A stretch of DNA of 23,910 bases from CAZYMF01 sp964648215 (GTDB lineage Bacteria > Desulfobacterota > Binatia > HRBIN30 > JACQVA1). The stretch's first letter is position 1; each line of letters begins with the position of its first letter. The DNA is taken from positions 1 to 23,910 of the forward strand of contig CAZYMF010000060.1 of the NCBI GenBank assembly GCA_964648215.1. The letters run 5' to 3'. The notes beneath the pieces were generated by a model that had not been told where the DNA came from, did no database searches, and saw nothing but the letters and a program-made list of their open reading frames with translations. The position numbers were made by a program, and so were the translations under genes. Positions 1-7,655 of the stretch are shown here, one piece after another.

Positions 1-17
1 TTCGGAGAGAACATACG

Positions 18-1142
18 ATGGGACGAGTGACGGTCGGCTACCAGGACGCCTGCGTCTACCCGCTGTGGGTGACGCGAATGAACGTGCGGCTGTGGAAGTT
101 CATGGGGGCCTCGGCGGTGTGGTTCCCCGATCACTTCATGAGCCTCACCCCGCCGCAGGTGTGGCGGCCGGAGCTGACGCCGGCGGCGCGCGTCGTGCCC
201 TCGCTCGACGCGCTCTTCGATCCCGTGCCGGTGCTGGCGCTCACCGCGACGCGGGTCCGCGGCATCGATCTCGGCACCTCGGTCACCGAGGCGATCCGCC
301 GCCACCCGATGTCGCTGGCGCAGTCGTTCGTGACCCTCGATCACATCGCCAAGGGTCGCGCCATCCTCGGCATCGGCAACGGCATCCGCGAGAACACCGA
401 GCCCTACGGCCTGCCCTTCGAGAAGCTGCTGCCGCGCCTGGAGGAGGCGCTCACCATCATCCGCCTGCTGTGGGGCAGCGGCGGCCGCCCGGTGAGCTAC
501 GAGGGGCGCTTCTGGCGCCTGCGCGACGCCGTGTTCGCCCTGCCCCTTTACAAGGGTAGGCCGCCGCGTATCTTCATCGGCGCGCATTTCCCCCGCATGC
601 TGCGCCTCACCGGCCGCTTTGCCGACGGCTGGCTGCCGGGGCAGAGGGTGGCGGCGGAAGAGTACGGCGGTCGCCTGGCGATCATTCGCCAGGCGGCGCA
701 GGAGGCCGGCCGCGACCTCGCCGGCTTCACGGCGACGCAGACGATGCTGATCGCGCTCGGCGACGGCCGCGAGCAGGTGCTCGAACGGGCGATGAAGAGC
801 CGCTTCTGCGCCGGCATGGCCCTCGGCGTTCCGGCCGACGTGTGGCGCGAGCACGGCCTCGCCCACCCGCTCGGCGACGGCCACCGCGGCTTTCTCGACG
901 TCGTCCCGTCGCGGGTGACCGACGAGGAGATCGACCGCGCCGCCGCCACCATGACCCCGGAGCTGCTGCTGACGCTGATGTACGCCGGCAGCCCGCAGCA
1001 GATCCGCGACGAGGTCGCCCCACTCGCCGACGCCGGCTGCCGCCACTTCATCCTCGCCAACGCCGGCGCCAGCTTCGCCGGCTCCGGCCCCCGACAGCAG
1101 CTCCGCCTGGCGTCGCTGATCCGGATGCTGAAACGGCTGTAA
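18..1142 (+). CDS. LLM-class flavin-dependent oxidoreductase
   Basis: This is a 374-residue luciferase-like TIM-barrel protein, close to the usual 330-380 residues of the family. It should act in the cytoplasm as an FMN- or F420-dependent oxidoreductase or monooxygenase; the cofactor cannot be decided from sequence. Visible family signatures are the N-terminal strand ending in VWFPDHF, the central GTSVTEAIRRHP segment, DHIAKGRAILGIG, and the C-terminal AGSPQQIRDEVAPLADAG helix seen in Mer-like and F420-dependent LLM enzymes. The ATG is preceded by GGAGAG at a good distance. It converges with the dehydrogenase at 1210-2286, and the 67 bp between them is filled by an inverted 7-bp repeat array. 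It is probably the last or only gene of its transcript; what lies upstream is outside the window. The family call is secure, the substrate unknown. Confidence 0.9.
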   Translation: MGRVTVGYQDACVYPLWVTRMNVRLWKFMGASAVWFPDHFMSLTPPQVWRPELTPAARVVPSLDALFDPVPVLALTATRVRGIDLGTSVTEAIRRHPMSLAQSFVTLDHIAKGRAILGIGNGIRENTEPYGLPFEKLLPRLEEALTIIRLLWGSGGRPVSYEGRFWRLRDAVFALPLYKGRPPRIFIGAHFPRMLRLTGRFADGWLPGQRVAAEEYGGRLAIIRQAAQEAGRDLAGFTATQTMLIALGDGREQVLERAMKSRFCAGMALGVPADVWREHGLAHPLGDGHRGFLDVVPSRVTDEEIDRAAATMTPELLLTLMYAGSPQQIRDEVAPLADAGCRHFILANAGASFAGSGPRQQLRLASLIRMLKRL

Positions 1143-1148
1143 CGTGGC

Positions 1149-1226
1149 AGGTTGTTCGTCGTTAGTTGCTAGGTCGTTATGGGAATAGATAGCCTAATAA
1201 CGTGGCAACCTAACAACCAACAACCT
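1149..1226. repeat. Inverted heptamer-repeat array between convergent genes
   Basis: The left arm (1149-1180) reads in 7-bp steps GGTTGTT, CGTCGTT, AGTTGCT, AGGTCGT. The right arm (1197-1226) carries the complementary family GGCAACC, TAACAAC, CAACAAC. The arms are imperfect inverted repeats over about 30 bp, separated by 16 bp. A transcript from either side could fold into a long hairpin, so the array may act as a bidirectional terminator. The right arm supplies the last codons and the TAG stop of the dehydrogenase gene. Confidence 0.75.
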
Positions 1227-2286
1227 CCCGACCGACGGCGGCGCAGAACTCGGTCGTCGTCGCCGTGCCGCCCTGGTCGCGGGTCAGCGATCGGCCGGCG
1301 GCGTAGACCTCGGCGATGGCTGCCTCCAGGCGGCGGGCGGCCTTCGAAAACCCGAGGTGGTCGAGCATCATCGCCGCCGATAGCAGCGTCGCGGTGGGGT
1401 TGATGGCGTTCTGGCCGGCGATGTCGGGGGCGGAGCCGTGCGCCGACTCGAAGTAGGCGTAACCGTCGCCGTAGCAACCGCTCGCCGCCAAGCCCAGCCC
1501 GCCGACCAGACCGGCGGCCGCATCCGACAGGATGTCGCCGTAGAGATTGGGCAGCACCACCACGTCGAGCTCGTGCGGCTCGGCCACCAGCCGCCGCGCG
1601 AAGTCGTCGACGATGAACGTCTGCACCTCGATGTCGGGGTACTCGCTCGCCATGCGCTCCACGCGCTGGCGGAACAGCCCGTCGCTCTGCGGCAGCATGT
1701 TGTGCTTGGTGCCGCAGGTGACGCGCCCCGGCCGCCCCTGCGCCTTGCGCTTGCGCGCGAGCTCGCAGGCGAAACGGGCAACCCGGTCCGTTCCGGCCTC
1801 CGTGATCACCTTGAGAGCGAAACGTCCGGGAGCCATCTCCGCCACCGGACGGCCGGCGGTGAAGCTGTTGAGGCCGAGAGGGGCGAGATCCTTCACGTCG
1901 CCCTCGACGCCGACGTAGAGGTCCTCGAGATTCTCGCGCACGATGACGAAGTCGATCCCCTCGGGATGCGCCAGCGGGCTGCGGCAGCCGCGCAGATGAC
2001 GCGACGGCCGCACGTTGGCGTAGGTCTGCTTGCCCCAGCGCAGGTAGAAAAGGGCCGGCGCGCTCTTGCCGCTGGTGGCGCCGAACAGCGTGGCGTCGGA
2101 GGCATCGATGGCGGCGCGCGCTTCGTCGGGGAAGAGCGAGCCGCACTCGTCGAGCCCGCGCTGGCCGACGGGCGGCCGCAGCCACTCGATGTCGACACCG
2201 AGGCGATCGATCAGCTCGACGCTCGGGCGGATGGCTTCGGGAGCCGCGTCCTCGCCCTCGATCACCACCACCCGCTTGCGCGTCAC
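1210..2286 (-). CDS. Isocitrate/isopropylmalate dehydrogenase family protein
   Basis: This is a 358-residue beta-decarboxylating dehydrogenase, which oxidises a 2-hydroxy acid with NAD(P) and releases CO2. Visible signatures are the RENLEDLYVG loop with the catalytic Tyr (residue 124), the catalytic Lys in CGTKHNML (K194), the metal-binding NLYGDILSD segment (D251, D255) and the cofactor loop HGSAPDIAGQNAINP. The usual N-terminal GDGIGPE is changed to GEDAAPE. The GTG start at 2286 overlaps the leuD TGA in a GTGA junction, and the frame continues upstream only as leuD antisense. Position after leuC-leuD suggests a 3-isopropylmalate dehydrogenase (LeuB) role. The RENxEDLY-type loop is closer to isocitrate or homoisocitrate enzymes, so no symbol is given. 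The C-terminal residues EVVGC lie inside the 7-bp repeat array. Confidence 0.88.
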   Translation of the reverse strand: MTRKRVVVIEGEDAAPEAIRPSVELIDRLGVDIEWLRPPVGQRGLDECGSLFPDEARAAIDASDATLFGATSGKSAPALFYLRWGKQTYANVRPSRHLRGCRSPLAHPEGIDFVIVRENLEDLYVGVEGDVKDLAPLGLNSFTAGRPVAEMAPGRFALKVITEAGTDRVARFACELARKRKAQGRPGRVTCGTKHNMLPQSDGLFRQRVERMASEYPDIEVQTFIVDDFARRLVAEPHELDVVVLPNLYGDILSDAAAGLVGGLGLAASGCYGDGYAYFESAHGSAPDIAGQNAINPTATLLSAAMMLDHLGFSKAARRLEAAIAEVYAAGRSLTRDQGGTATTTEFCAAVGREVVGC

Positions 2287-2789
2287 CGCCCGTCCTCTGC
2301 CGCGAGCCGCTGCTTGAGCACCTCGAGCAACCCGCCCTGCTCGATGATCGCCAGCATGTCGTCGGTGTAGGGCTGAGCCTGCAGCTCGACGCCCTGGGTC
2401 AGGTTGCGCACGCGCCCGCGGCGGATGTCGCACTCGATCTCGTCGCCCTCCGCGCAGGCGGCGTGGATTCCCGGACACGCCAGGTTGGGAAAGGCGATGG
2501 CGACGCAGTTGCGGAAGTAGATGCGGCCGAACGACTCGGCGACGACGGCGCCGAGGCCGAGCAGCTTGAGGTTCTCGGGCGCGTGCTCGCGGCTCGAGCC
2601 GCAGCCCCAGTTGCGCCCGGCGACGATGACGTCGCCCGGACGCACCTGCTCGACGAACTCGGGTCGGATCTGCAACACCGTTGGGCGGCGCTCCTCCCAG
2701 GGCAGCGACAGCGTGTTCCACGGCGCCATCACGTCGGTGTCGACGTTGTCGCCGAACTTCCACACGCGGCCGCGTATCGTCGTTTGCAT
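2283..2789 (-). CDS. leuD: Isopropylmalate/homoaconitate dehydratase small subunit
   Basis: This 168-residue swivel-domain subunit of the aconitase superfamily matches the usual short LeuD/HacB length. It pairs with LeuC to isomerise a 2-alkylmalate through dehydration and rehydration. The signatures are the substrate loop DNVDTDVMAP near residues 14-23 and GRNWGCGSSREHAP at 58-71, which carries the serines and arginine of the active site. The ATG at 2789 begins 8 bp after the leuC stop. The gene overlaps the dehydrogenase start by 4 bp, so the three are translated as one operon. Leucine synthesis, homoaconitase-type chain elongation and dimethylmalate-type dehydratase roles are all possible, because subunits of this size occur in each. 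Confidence 0.9.
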   Translation of the reverse strand: MQTTIRGRVWKFGDNVDTDVMAPWNTLSLPWEERRPTVLQIRPEFVEQVRPGDVIVAGRNWGCGSSREHAPENLKLLGLGAVVAESFGRIYFRNCVAIAFPNLACPGIHAACAEGDEIECDIRRGRVRNLTQGVELQAQPYTDDMLAIIEQGGLLEVLKQRLAAEDGR

Positions 2790-2797
2790 CGCCGGCC

Positions 2798-4066
2798 TCA
2801 CGAGAGGTTGGTGTCGCTCCAGTACTCGCGCGGATCGACGATGCGTCCGGCCACCGCCGCCGCCGCCACCGTCGCCGGCGAGCCGAGGTACACCTGGGCG
2901 TCCTGACTCCCCATGCGGCCGCGGAAGTTGCGGTTGGTCGTCGACAGACACACCTCGTCGGCCGCAACCACGCCGTTGTGGCCGCCCGGGCACGCGCCGC
3001 AGCCGGAGGCGGTGATGGCCGCGCCGGCCGCGAGCAGGGTCTCGGTGTACCCGGCCCGCGTCGCCTCCAGATACACTCGCTGCGACGCCGGCGTCACCAG
3101 CAGGCGCGTGTCCGGATGCACCTTGCGCCCGCGCAGAATCGCCGCGGCCACCGCGAAGTCCTCCAGCCGCGCGTTGGTGCAGGAGCCGAGAAAGGCCTGG
3201 TGCACGCGCAGCCCGGCGACCTCGCGCACCGGCTTGACGTTTCCCGGGTTGTGCGGGCAGGCAACCTGCGGCTCGAGGTTACCGACGTCGACGCGATGCG
3301 TGGCTTCGTAGACCGCGTCGGCGTCCGGGCCGAACGGCGCCGTCGTCACACCGCGCTCGCTCAGATACGCGCGGGTGACCTCGTCGGCGGCAAAGAAAGC
3401 GAACTTGGCTCCCAGCTCCACGCCCATATTCGCCATCGTCATGCGGCTGGCGACCGACAGCCGTTCCGCGACCGGCCCGGCGTACTCGATGGACCGGTAC
3501 TGCGCCACCTCGGTGCCGAACTTGCCGGCCAGGTAGAGCATCAGATCCTTCGACATGATCCCCGGCGACGGCTCGCCCTCGAGCGCGAAACGAATCGTCG
3601 GCGGCACCTGCAGCCACAGCTCGCCGGTGGCGAGCACGTAGGCCATCTCGGTGAGACCGATGCCGGCGCCGGCCGCGCCGACGGCCCCGTAGGTGGTGCT
3701 GTGCGAGTCGGTGCCGAGCACCAGATCGCCGGGGCGGATGAACCCCTGCTCGGTCAGCACCTGGTGGCAGATGCCGGCGTGGCCGAGGAAGTGGCGGATG
3801 CCGAACTGCTGCACGAACTGCCGCGCCAGCGCGTGGCCGCGCGCCATCTGCTCGCTCGGCGCGGGAAAGTAGTGGTCGAGGATGACGATCACCCGCTCGG
3901 GATCGAAGACGCGCGACACCCCGAGCTTGAGCAGGCTGAGGGCGCACAGCGTGAAGGCCTCGTGGCACATCACGCGATCGATGCGGGCGGTGACGTAGTC
4001 GCCGGCGGCAACCGTCCCGCGCGCCGAGGCGCGGGCGAGAACCTTCTCCGCCATCGTCATGCCCAT
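2798..4066 (-). CDS. leuC: Isopropylmalate/homoaconitate dehydratase large subunit
   Basis: This 422-residue [4Fe-4S] subunit has the short LeuC/HacA-type length of about 420 residues, not the 470 of enterobacterial LeuC. The three cluster cysteines are visible: C296 in GSCTNAR, and C356 and C359 in GCGACPGGH. The substrate-binding GTDSHSTTYG is at 118-127. It catalyses the first half of the leuCD isomerisation in the cytoplasm. The ATG at 4066 has a GAGG element about 10 bp upstream; in-frame ATGs at residues 3 and 5 are alternatives. It leads the leuC-leuD-dehydrogenase operon. No isopropylmalate synthase (leuA) is adjacent, so leucine biosynthesis is likely but not proven. Homoaconitase or 2,3-dimethylmalate dehydratase are the other options. 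Confidence 0.9.
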   Translation of the reverse strand: MGMTMAEKVLARASARGTVAAGDYVTARIDRVMCHEAFTLCALSLLKLGVSRVFDPERVIVILDHYFPAPSEQMARGHALARQFVQQFGIRHFLGHAGICHQVLTEQGFIRPGDLVLGTDSHSTTYGAVGAAGAGIGLTEMAYVLATGELWLQVPPTIRFALEGEPSPGIMSKDLMLYLAGKFGTEVAQYRSIEYAGPVAERLSVASRMTMANMGVELGAKFAFFAADEVTRAYLSERGVTTAPFGPDADAVYEATHRVDVGNLEPQVACPHNPGNVKPVREVAGLRVHQAFLGSCTNARLEDFAVAAAILRGRKVHPDTRLLVTPASQRVYLEATRAGYTETLLAAGAAITASGCGACPGGHNGVVAADEVCLSTTNRNFRGRMGSQDAQVYLGSPATVAAAAVAGRIVDPREYWSDTNLS

Positions 4067-4253
4067 TTTGCGGATCCTCGCGCGACCGCCGTTGCGGCCC
4101 TGGCCGTTCTTAGCACCAATCCTCGGGGTGATGCGAGGAGGAGGAGCAGAGAAGAGAAATCAGAAACAGTCATCATGACGCCGCTGGCTTCACCCGACAG
4201 GGATGAAAATGACGCGCAGCGTGGAACCAGGGAAGAACCTATCTTGAAGGGTT

Positions 4254-4289
4254 TCCTCTCCCGGATGGGAGAGGATCAAGGTGAGGGGG
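4254..4289. repeat. REP-like palindromic element, copy 1
   Basis: A perfect 9-bp stem, TCCTCTCCC (4254-4262) with GGGAGAGGA (4267-4275) and a GGAT loop, is followed by TCAAGGTGAGGGG. Read on the minus strand it is CCTCACC-TTGAT-hairpin, the same layout as the element at 7520-7553 on the plus strand. It lies in the 266-bp intergenic stretch 4067-4332, after the crotonase stop and before leuC. No T-tract follows it on the minus strand, so it is not a canonical terminator. The rest of that stretch holds a GA-rich segment (about 4135-4180) with weak 7-bp periodicity and, presumably, the leuC promoter, which I could not pin down. Confidence 0.7.
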
Positions 4290-4332
4290 ATTCGATCATG
4301 CCGAAGGCGTTCGTGTACGCGAGCCACCCGCC

Positions 4333-5103
4333 TCAGCCGCGCGGCCAGCGCGGCGCGCGCTTCTCGAAGAACGCCTGAAACCCCTCGGCCATCTCCGGGG
4401 ACATGATCGAGCGGCGGAACATGTTGGCGTCGGGCGGCGGCAGGCGGCGGTTGATGTCGTCCTTCACCATCTCGCGCGACTTCGGCCCGGTGAGGCGGAT
4501 CTGCTCCAGCGTCCACGCCAGCTCCTGCTCGAAGCGATCGTGCGCCACCACCTTGCCCACCAGACCCAGCGCCGCCGCCTGGTGCGCATCGATGACCGCG
4601 CCGGTGAACAGCAGGTACTTCGCCTTGCCGAGGCCGACGTACTCGGCGAGGCGGGCGGCGATCCACGGATCGGGCGCGCCGCGCAGCAGCTCCGGGGCGC
4701 GGAACCGGGCGCGGTCGGAGGCGATGCTGAGGTCGCTGAACAGCACCAGGTTGAGGCCGCCGGCGTAGCAGAGGCCGTTGATCGCGGCGACCACCACCTT
4801 GCGGCAGCGCTCGAGGTGGCGGAACGGGAAGTGATCGGTCGGATCGAGCTCCTGCGCCAGCACCTCGGCGTGCTCGCTCTGCCCGCTCATGTCGCCGCCG
4901 ACGGCGAACACGTCGCCGGTGCCGGTGAGGCAGAGGGCGTCGAGCTCCGCATCGCCGTCGGCGAGGATCGCCGCGCGCTTGAGCCCGCGGTACATGTCCT
5001 GGCCGATGGCGTTGCGCTTGGCCGGGTTGTCGATGCGAACGTGCAGGACGCGCTCGGCGACGTGCGCGCGCAGGTGCTTCGTGCCCAGATCGACGCTGCT
5101 CAT
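4333..5103 (-). CDS. Enoyl-CoA hydratase/isomerase (crotonase) family protein
   Basis: This is a 256-residue crotonase-fold protein of normal length acting on an acyl-CoA. The first oxyanion-hole region is FAVGGDM (66-72) and the second CYAGGLN (112-118). Of the two catalytic glutamates of enoyl-CoA hydratase (E144 and E164 in the rat enzyme), the second is kept as E138 in APELL. The first is replaced by N118, exactly 20 residues earlier as in the rat spacing. Classical hydration is therefore doubtful; an isomerase, a hydrolase or another crotonase reaction is as likely. The ATG at 5103 lies 6 bp after the CaiB/BaiF stop and its AAAGGAG ribosome site lies inside that gene, so the two are co-translated and probably handle the same CoA thioester. 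Confidence 0.9.
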   Translation of the reverse strand: MSSVDLGTKHLRAHVAERVLHVRIDNPAKRNAIGQDMYRGLKRAAILADGDAELDALCLTGTGDVFAVGGDMSGQSEHAEVLAQELDPTDHFPFRHLERCRKVVVAAINGLCYAGGLNLVLFSDLSIASDRARFRAPELLRGAPDPWIAARLAEYVGLGKAKYLLFTGAVIDAHQAAALGLVGKVVAHDRFEQELAWTLEQIRLTGPKSREMVKDDINRRLPPPDANMFRRSIMSPEMAEGFQAFFEKRAPRWPRG

Positions 5104-5109
5104 TTCATC

Positions 5110-7503
5110 TCACGCTCCTTTCGGCCGCTCGCCGATCACCTCGGCGGCCGCCAGCGCGGCGATGGCCTGGTCGTCGAGGCCGAGGAGATCGCGCAGGACC
5201 TCGCGGTTGTGCTGCCCCAGCGTCGGCGCCGGCGAACGGATCCATCTGTCGACACCGCCATAGCGGAACGGCACGGTCGGAATCGGGTGGGTGCCGGTGG
5301 CGGGATGGGCGCACTCCTCGAAGAAACCGCGCGCGCTCATCTGCGGGTGGCGGCTGGTCATGCGCGGATCGACCACCCGGGCCGCGGGCACGCCGGCGGC
5401 GACGAGCTGCTCGACGGCTTCGGCGAGCTCGCGGTCGGCGGCCCAGCGCCGCAGCTCGTCGTCGATGCGACCGTGCGCCGCCCGTCTCCCTTCCTGGCTC
5501 GCGAGGGCGGCGGCGTCCGCCCACGCCGGCCCGCCGAGGACGGCCTTGAGCGCCTGCCACTGCGCCTCGGTGGCCACCGACAGCGCCAGCCACTGATCGC
5601 TGCCGCGACACGGGTAGAGACCCTGCGGCGCCGCGCCCGGCGAGCGGTTGCCGTCGCGCTGTAGCAGGTTGCCGTAGGCGGTGAGCTCGATGACCTGCTC
5701 GGCGGCGGCGTTGAGAGCGCCCTCGACCATGGTGACCTCGACGTGCGCTCCCTGCCCCGTGCGCTCGCGCTCGGCGAGAGCGACCAGCAGGGCGAAGGCC
5801 GCGTGCATGCCGGCCAGCGGATCGCACGGCCCGCGCTGGATGCGTGGCTGATCGCCGGCGTGACCGGTGATCCAGGCCAGGCCGGTGAGCTGCTCCATCG
5901 TCTGGGCGAAGCCGGTGTTGTCGCGCCACGGCCCGGTGAGACCGAAGGCCGGCATGCGCACGAGGATCGCCCGCGGGTTGACGGCGCGAATCGTTTTCCA
6001 ATCGAGGCCGAAGTTGTCCAGCACGCGCGGGCTGAAGTTCTCCACCAGCGCGTCGGACTTCGCCAGCAAGCGCTTGAACAGATCCAGGCCGGCGGCATCG
6101 TTGAGGTTCAGCGTCAGCCCGCGCTTGTTGCTGTTGGCCGAGAGAAAGAACGGGCTGTACTCCCACCAGCGCTCGTGGCCGAGGAAGACGCCGCCGGTGT
6201 AGCGCATGCCGTCGGGGCGTTGGATCGACTCGACGTGGATCACGTCGGCGCCGAGCGCGGCGAGCATGTGCGTCGCCGACGGCCCCGCCCACCAGTTGGT
6301 CATGTCGAGGATGCGCAGGCCGACGAGCGGGAGCTGCTTGGGAGCCGTCGGCGTCACGCGGGGGCGCGACCGCGGCTCGACGCGGCCGCTGTGCTCGCCG
6401 TGCCGCGGCGCCGGCCGCGGCCGCGGCGGGCTCTCGCCGTCGATCCGGTAGGGCGGGCGAGGATGGGTGAAGGTGTCCGCAGGATCGCGCACGAAGACGC
6501 CGCGCGCCGCGAGCTGCTCGTGCCGTCGAACCGTGTCCCCGTTGCAGATCGGCGCCACCGGGATGCGCAGCGCCGAGGCGCGCGCGACGATCTCCGCCGT
6601 GGTGTGCCGCGTGGTCCACGCGTGCACGATGTCGTTCCACTCCTCGAAGCGCACCATCCGGCCGTAGACCAGCGCCAGCTCCTGGTCGTCGAGCAGATCG
6701 GGGCGCTCGATCAGGACGAGGAAGTCGCGGAACTGCTGGCCGGAGTTGGTGCAGAAGCCGACGTAGCCGTCGGCGGTCGGCTCGATCGACGGCGTCTCGA
6801 TCGTGCGCGCGGGGCCGGGCGGATCGGGCCGGCCGAACAGGCTCCAGAACAGGTCGAGGAAGTTGGTCGACGCCAGCGACATCGCCTCGAGCAGGGAGAA
6901 GTCGACGTGCTCGCCGTGGCCGGTGTGCCGGGCGCGATGGACCGCCGCCAGCGCGGCGACGGCGGCGAAGGTTCCCGCCACCCACTCGGTGATGCGGCCG
7001 CCGGCCTGAAACGGCTCGCCGTCGGGTAGGCCGCGAGTGCCGGTCGAGCCGGACTCCGCCTGAATGGTGAACTCGGTGGCGGGACGGCGGCTCCACGGCC
7101 CGCCGCGCCCGAACGGGGTCAGCGACAGCAGGGTGAGCCCGGGAAAGCGAGCGGGGAGGTCGAGGCGGTCGATGACGCCGACGTCGAAGCTGTCGACGAC
7201 GAGGTCGGCGCCGGCAACGAGATCGAGCACGGCCGCGTCGGCGGGAGCGCCGAGGATCGAGCGCTTCGACGCGTTGAGAAAGCGGAACAGGGCGCCGTCC
7301 TCGCCGCCCAGATCGGCGCCCGACGCCGACCAGCGCCGGAGCGGATCGCCGTCGGGACTCTCGACCTTGATGACGTCGGCGCCGGCGTCGGCGAGCAGCT
7401 TGGTGGCGTACGGGCCGGCGATCTCGGTGGAGAAGTCGACGACGCGAAGATCGCGCAGCCAGCGTCTGGAATCACTCTCCTCCACTGTTTTGCCCGAACG
7501 CAT
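5110..7503 (-). CDS. Fused double-domain CaiB/BaiF CoA-transferase
   Basis: This is a 797-residue protein containing two complete class III CoA-transferase domains (about 16-345 and 391-790) joined by a Pro/Arg-rich linker near 350-390. Each begins with the family signature: LRVVDFSTEIAGPYATKLLADAGADVIKVES in domain 1, LRILDMTNWWAGPSATHMLAALGADVIHVES in domain 2 (split here: both keep AGP and the GADVI-VES strand). The usual protein is about 400 residues and works as an interlocked dimer, so the fusion could supply both halves on one chain. Domain 2 keeps the catalytic aspartate (D561 in CDPLAG). In domain 1 the matching position is glutamate (E173 in ITEWVAG). It probably moves CoA between carboxylic acids to activate a substrate for the downstream crotonase. 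The ATG at 7503 has only a weak ribosome site. Confidence 0.92.
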   Translation of the reverse strand: MRSGKTVEESDSRRWLRDLRVVDFSTEIAGPYATKLLADAGADVIKVESPDGDPLRRWSASGADLGGEDGALFRFLNASKRSILGAPADAAVLDLVAGADLVVDSFDVGVIDRLDLPARFPGLTLLSLTPFGRGGPWSRRPATEFTIQAESGSTGTRGLPDGEPFQAGGRITEWVAGTFAAVAALAAVHRARHTGHGEHVDFSLLEAMSLASTNFLDLFWSLFGRPDPPGPARTIETPSIEPTADGYVGFCTNSGQQFRDFLVLIERPDLLDDQELALVYGRMVRFEEWNDIVHAWTTRHTTAEIVARASALRIPVAPICNGDTVRRHEQLAARGVFVRDPADTFTHPRPPYRIDGESPPRPRPAPRHGEHSGRVEPRSRPRVTPTAPKQLPLVGLRILDMTNWWAGPSATHMLAALGADVIHVESIQRPDGMRYTGGVFLGHERWWEYSPFFLSANSNKRGLTLNLNDAAGLDLFKRLLAKSDALVENFSPRVLDNFGLDWKTIRAVNPRAILVRMPAFGLTGPWRDNTGFAQTMEQLTGLAWITGHAGDQPRIQRGPCDPLAGMHAAFALLVALAERERTGQGAHVEVTMVEGALNAAAEQVIELTAYGNLLQRDGNRSPGAAPQGLYPCRGSDQWLALSVATEAQWQALKAVLGGPAWADAAALASQEGRRAAHGRIDDELRRWAADRELAEAVEQLVAAGVPAARVVDPRMTSRHPQMSARGFFEECAHPATGTHPIPTVPFRYGGVDRWIRSPAPTLGQHNREVLRDLLGLDDQAIAALAAAEVIGERPKGA

Positions 7504-7519
7504 TGGCCGCCCGTCGGAA

Positions 7520-7553
7520 CCTCACCCTGTCCCTCTCCTTGGTAAGGAGAGGG
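7520..7553. repeat. REP-like palindromic element, copy 2
   Basis: CCTCACCCTGT (7520-7530) precedes a perfect 10-bp stem, CCCTCTCCTT (7531-7540) with AAGGAGAGGG (7544-7553), and a GGT loop. It is the same design, inverted, as the element at 4254-4289. It lies in the 151-bp stretch 7504-7654 between the second LLM gene and the CoA-transferase gene, so it would be transcribed between them if they form one transcript. Confidence 0.7.
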
Positions 7554-7604
7554 AACCCGAACGCGCAGGTCCGGGCTTTCTCCTGCCGATCCGACTCTCT
7601 CGAC

Positions 7605-7655
7605 CGGTTTCTCGCCTTCCGGCTTTGCCCCTTCCTGCTTTCACCTTTCCGTCTT
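7605..7655. repeat. Heptamer-spaced CTT array after the LLM stop
   Basis: On the plus strand CTT recurs at about 7-bp steps: TCGCCTT (7612), CCGGCTT (7619), an 8-bp step, then CCTGCTT (7634) and TCACCTT (7641). In the direction of the neighbouring LLM gene this reads as AAG-phased heptamers beginning at its TGA stop. The family resembles the AAG-phased array at 14101-14194. Two steps are 8 bp, so the array is partly decayed. Confidence 0.5.

Noticed and set aside
4254..4275. Intrinsic terminator of the crotonase transcript
   Set aside because: The stem is good but no U-rich tract follows on the minus strand, and the same element recurs at 7520-7553 as a repeat.
2681..4378. 565-codon plus-strand frame opposite leuC and leuD
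   Set aside because: It is antisense to genes with intact iron-sulphur and substrate motifs. Its product is His/Arg/Ala-rich with no domain.
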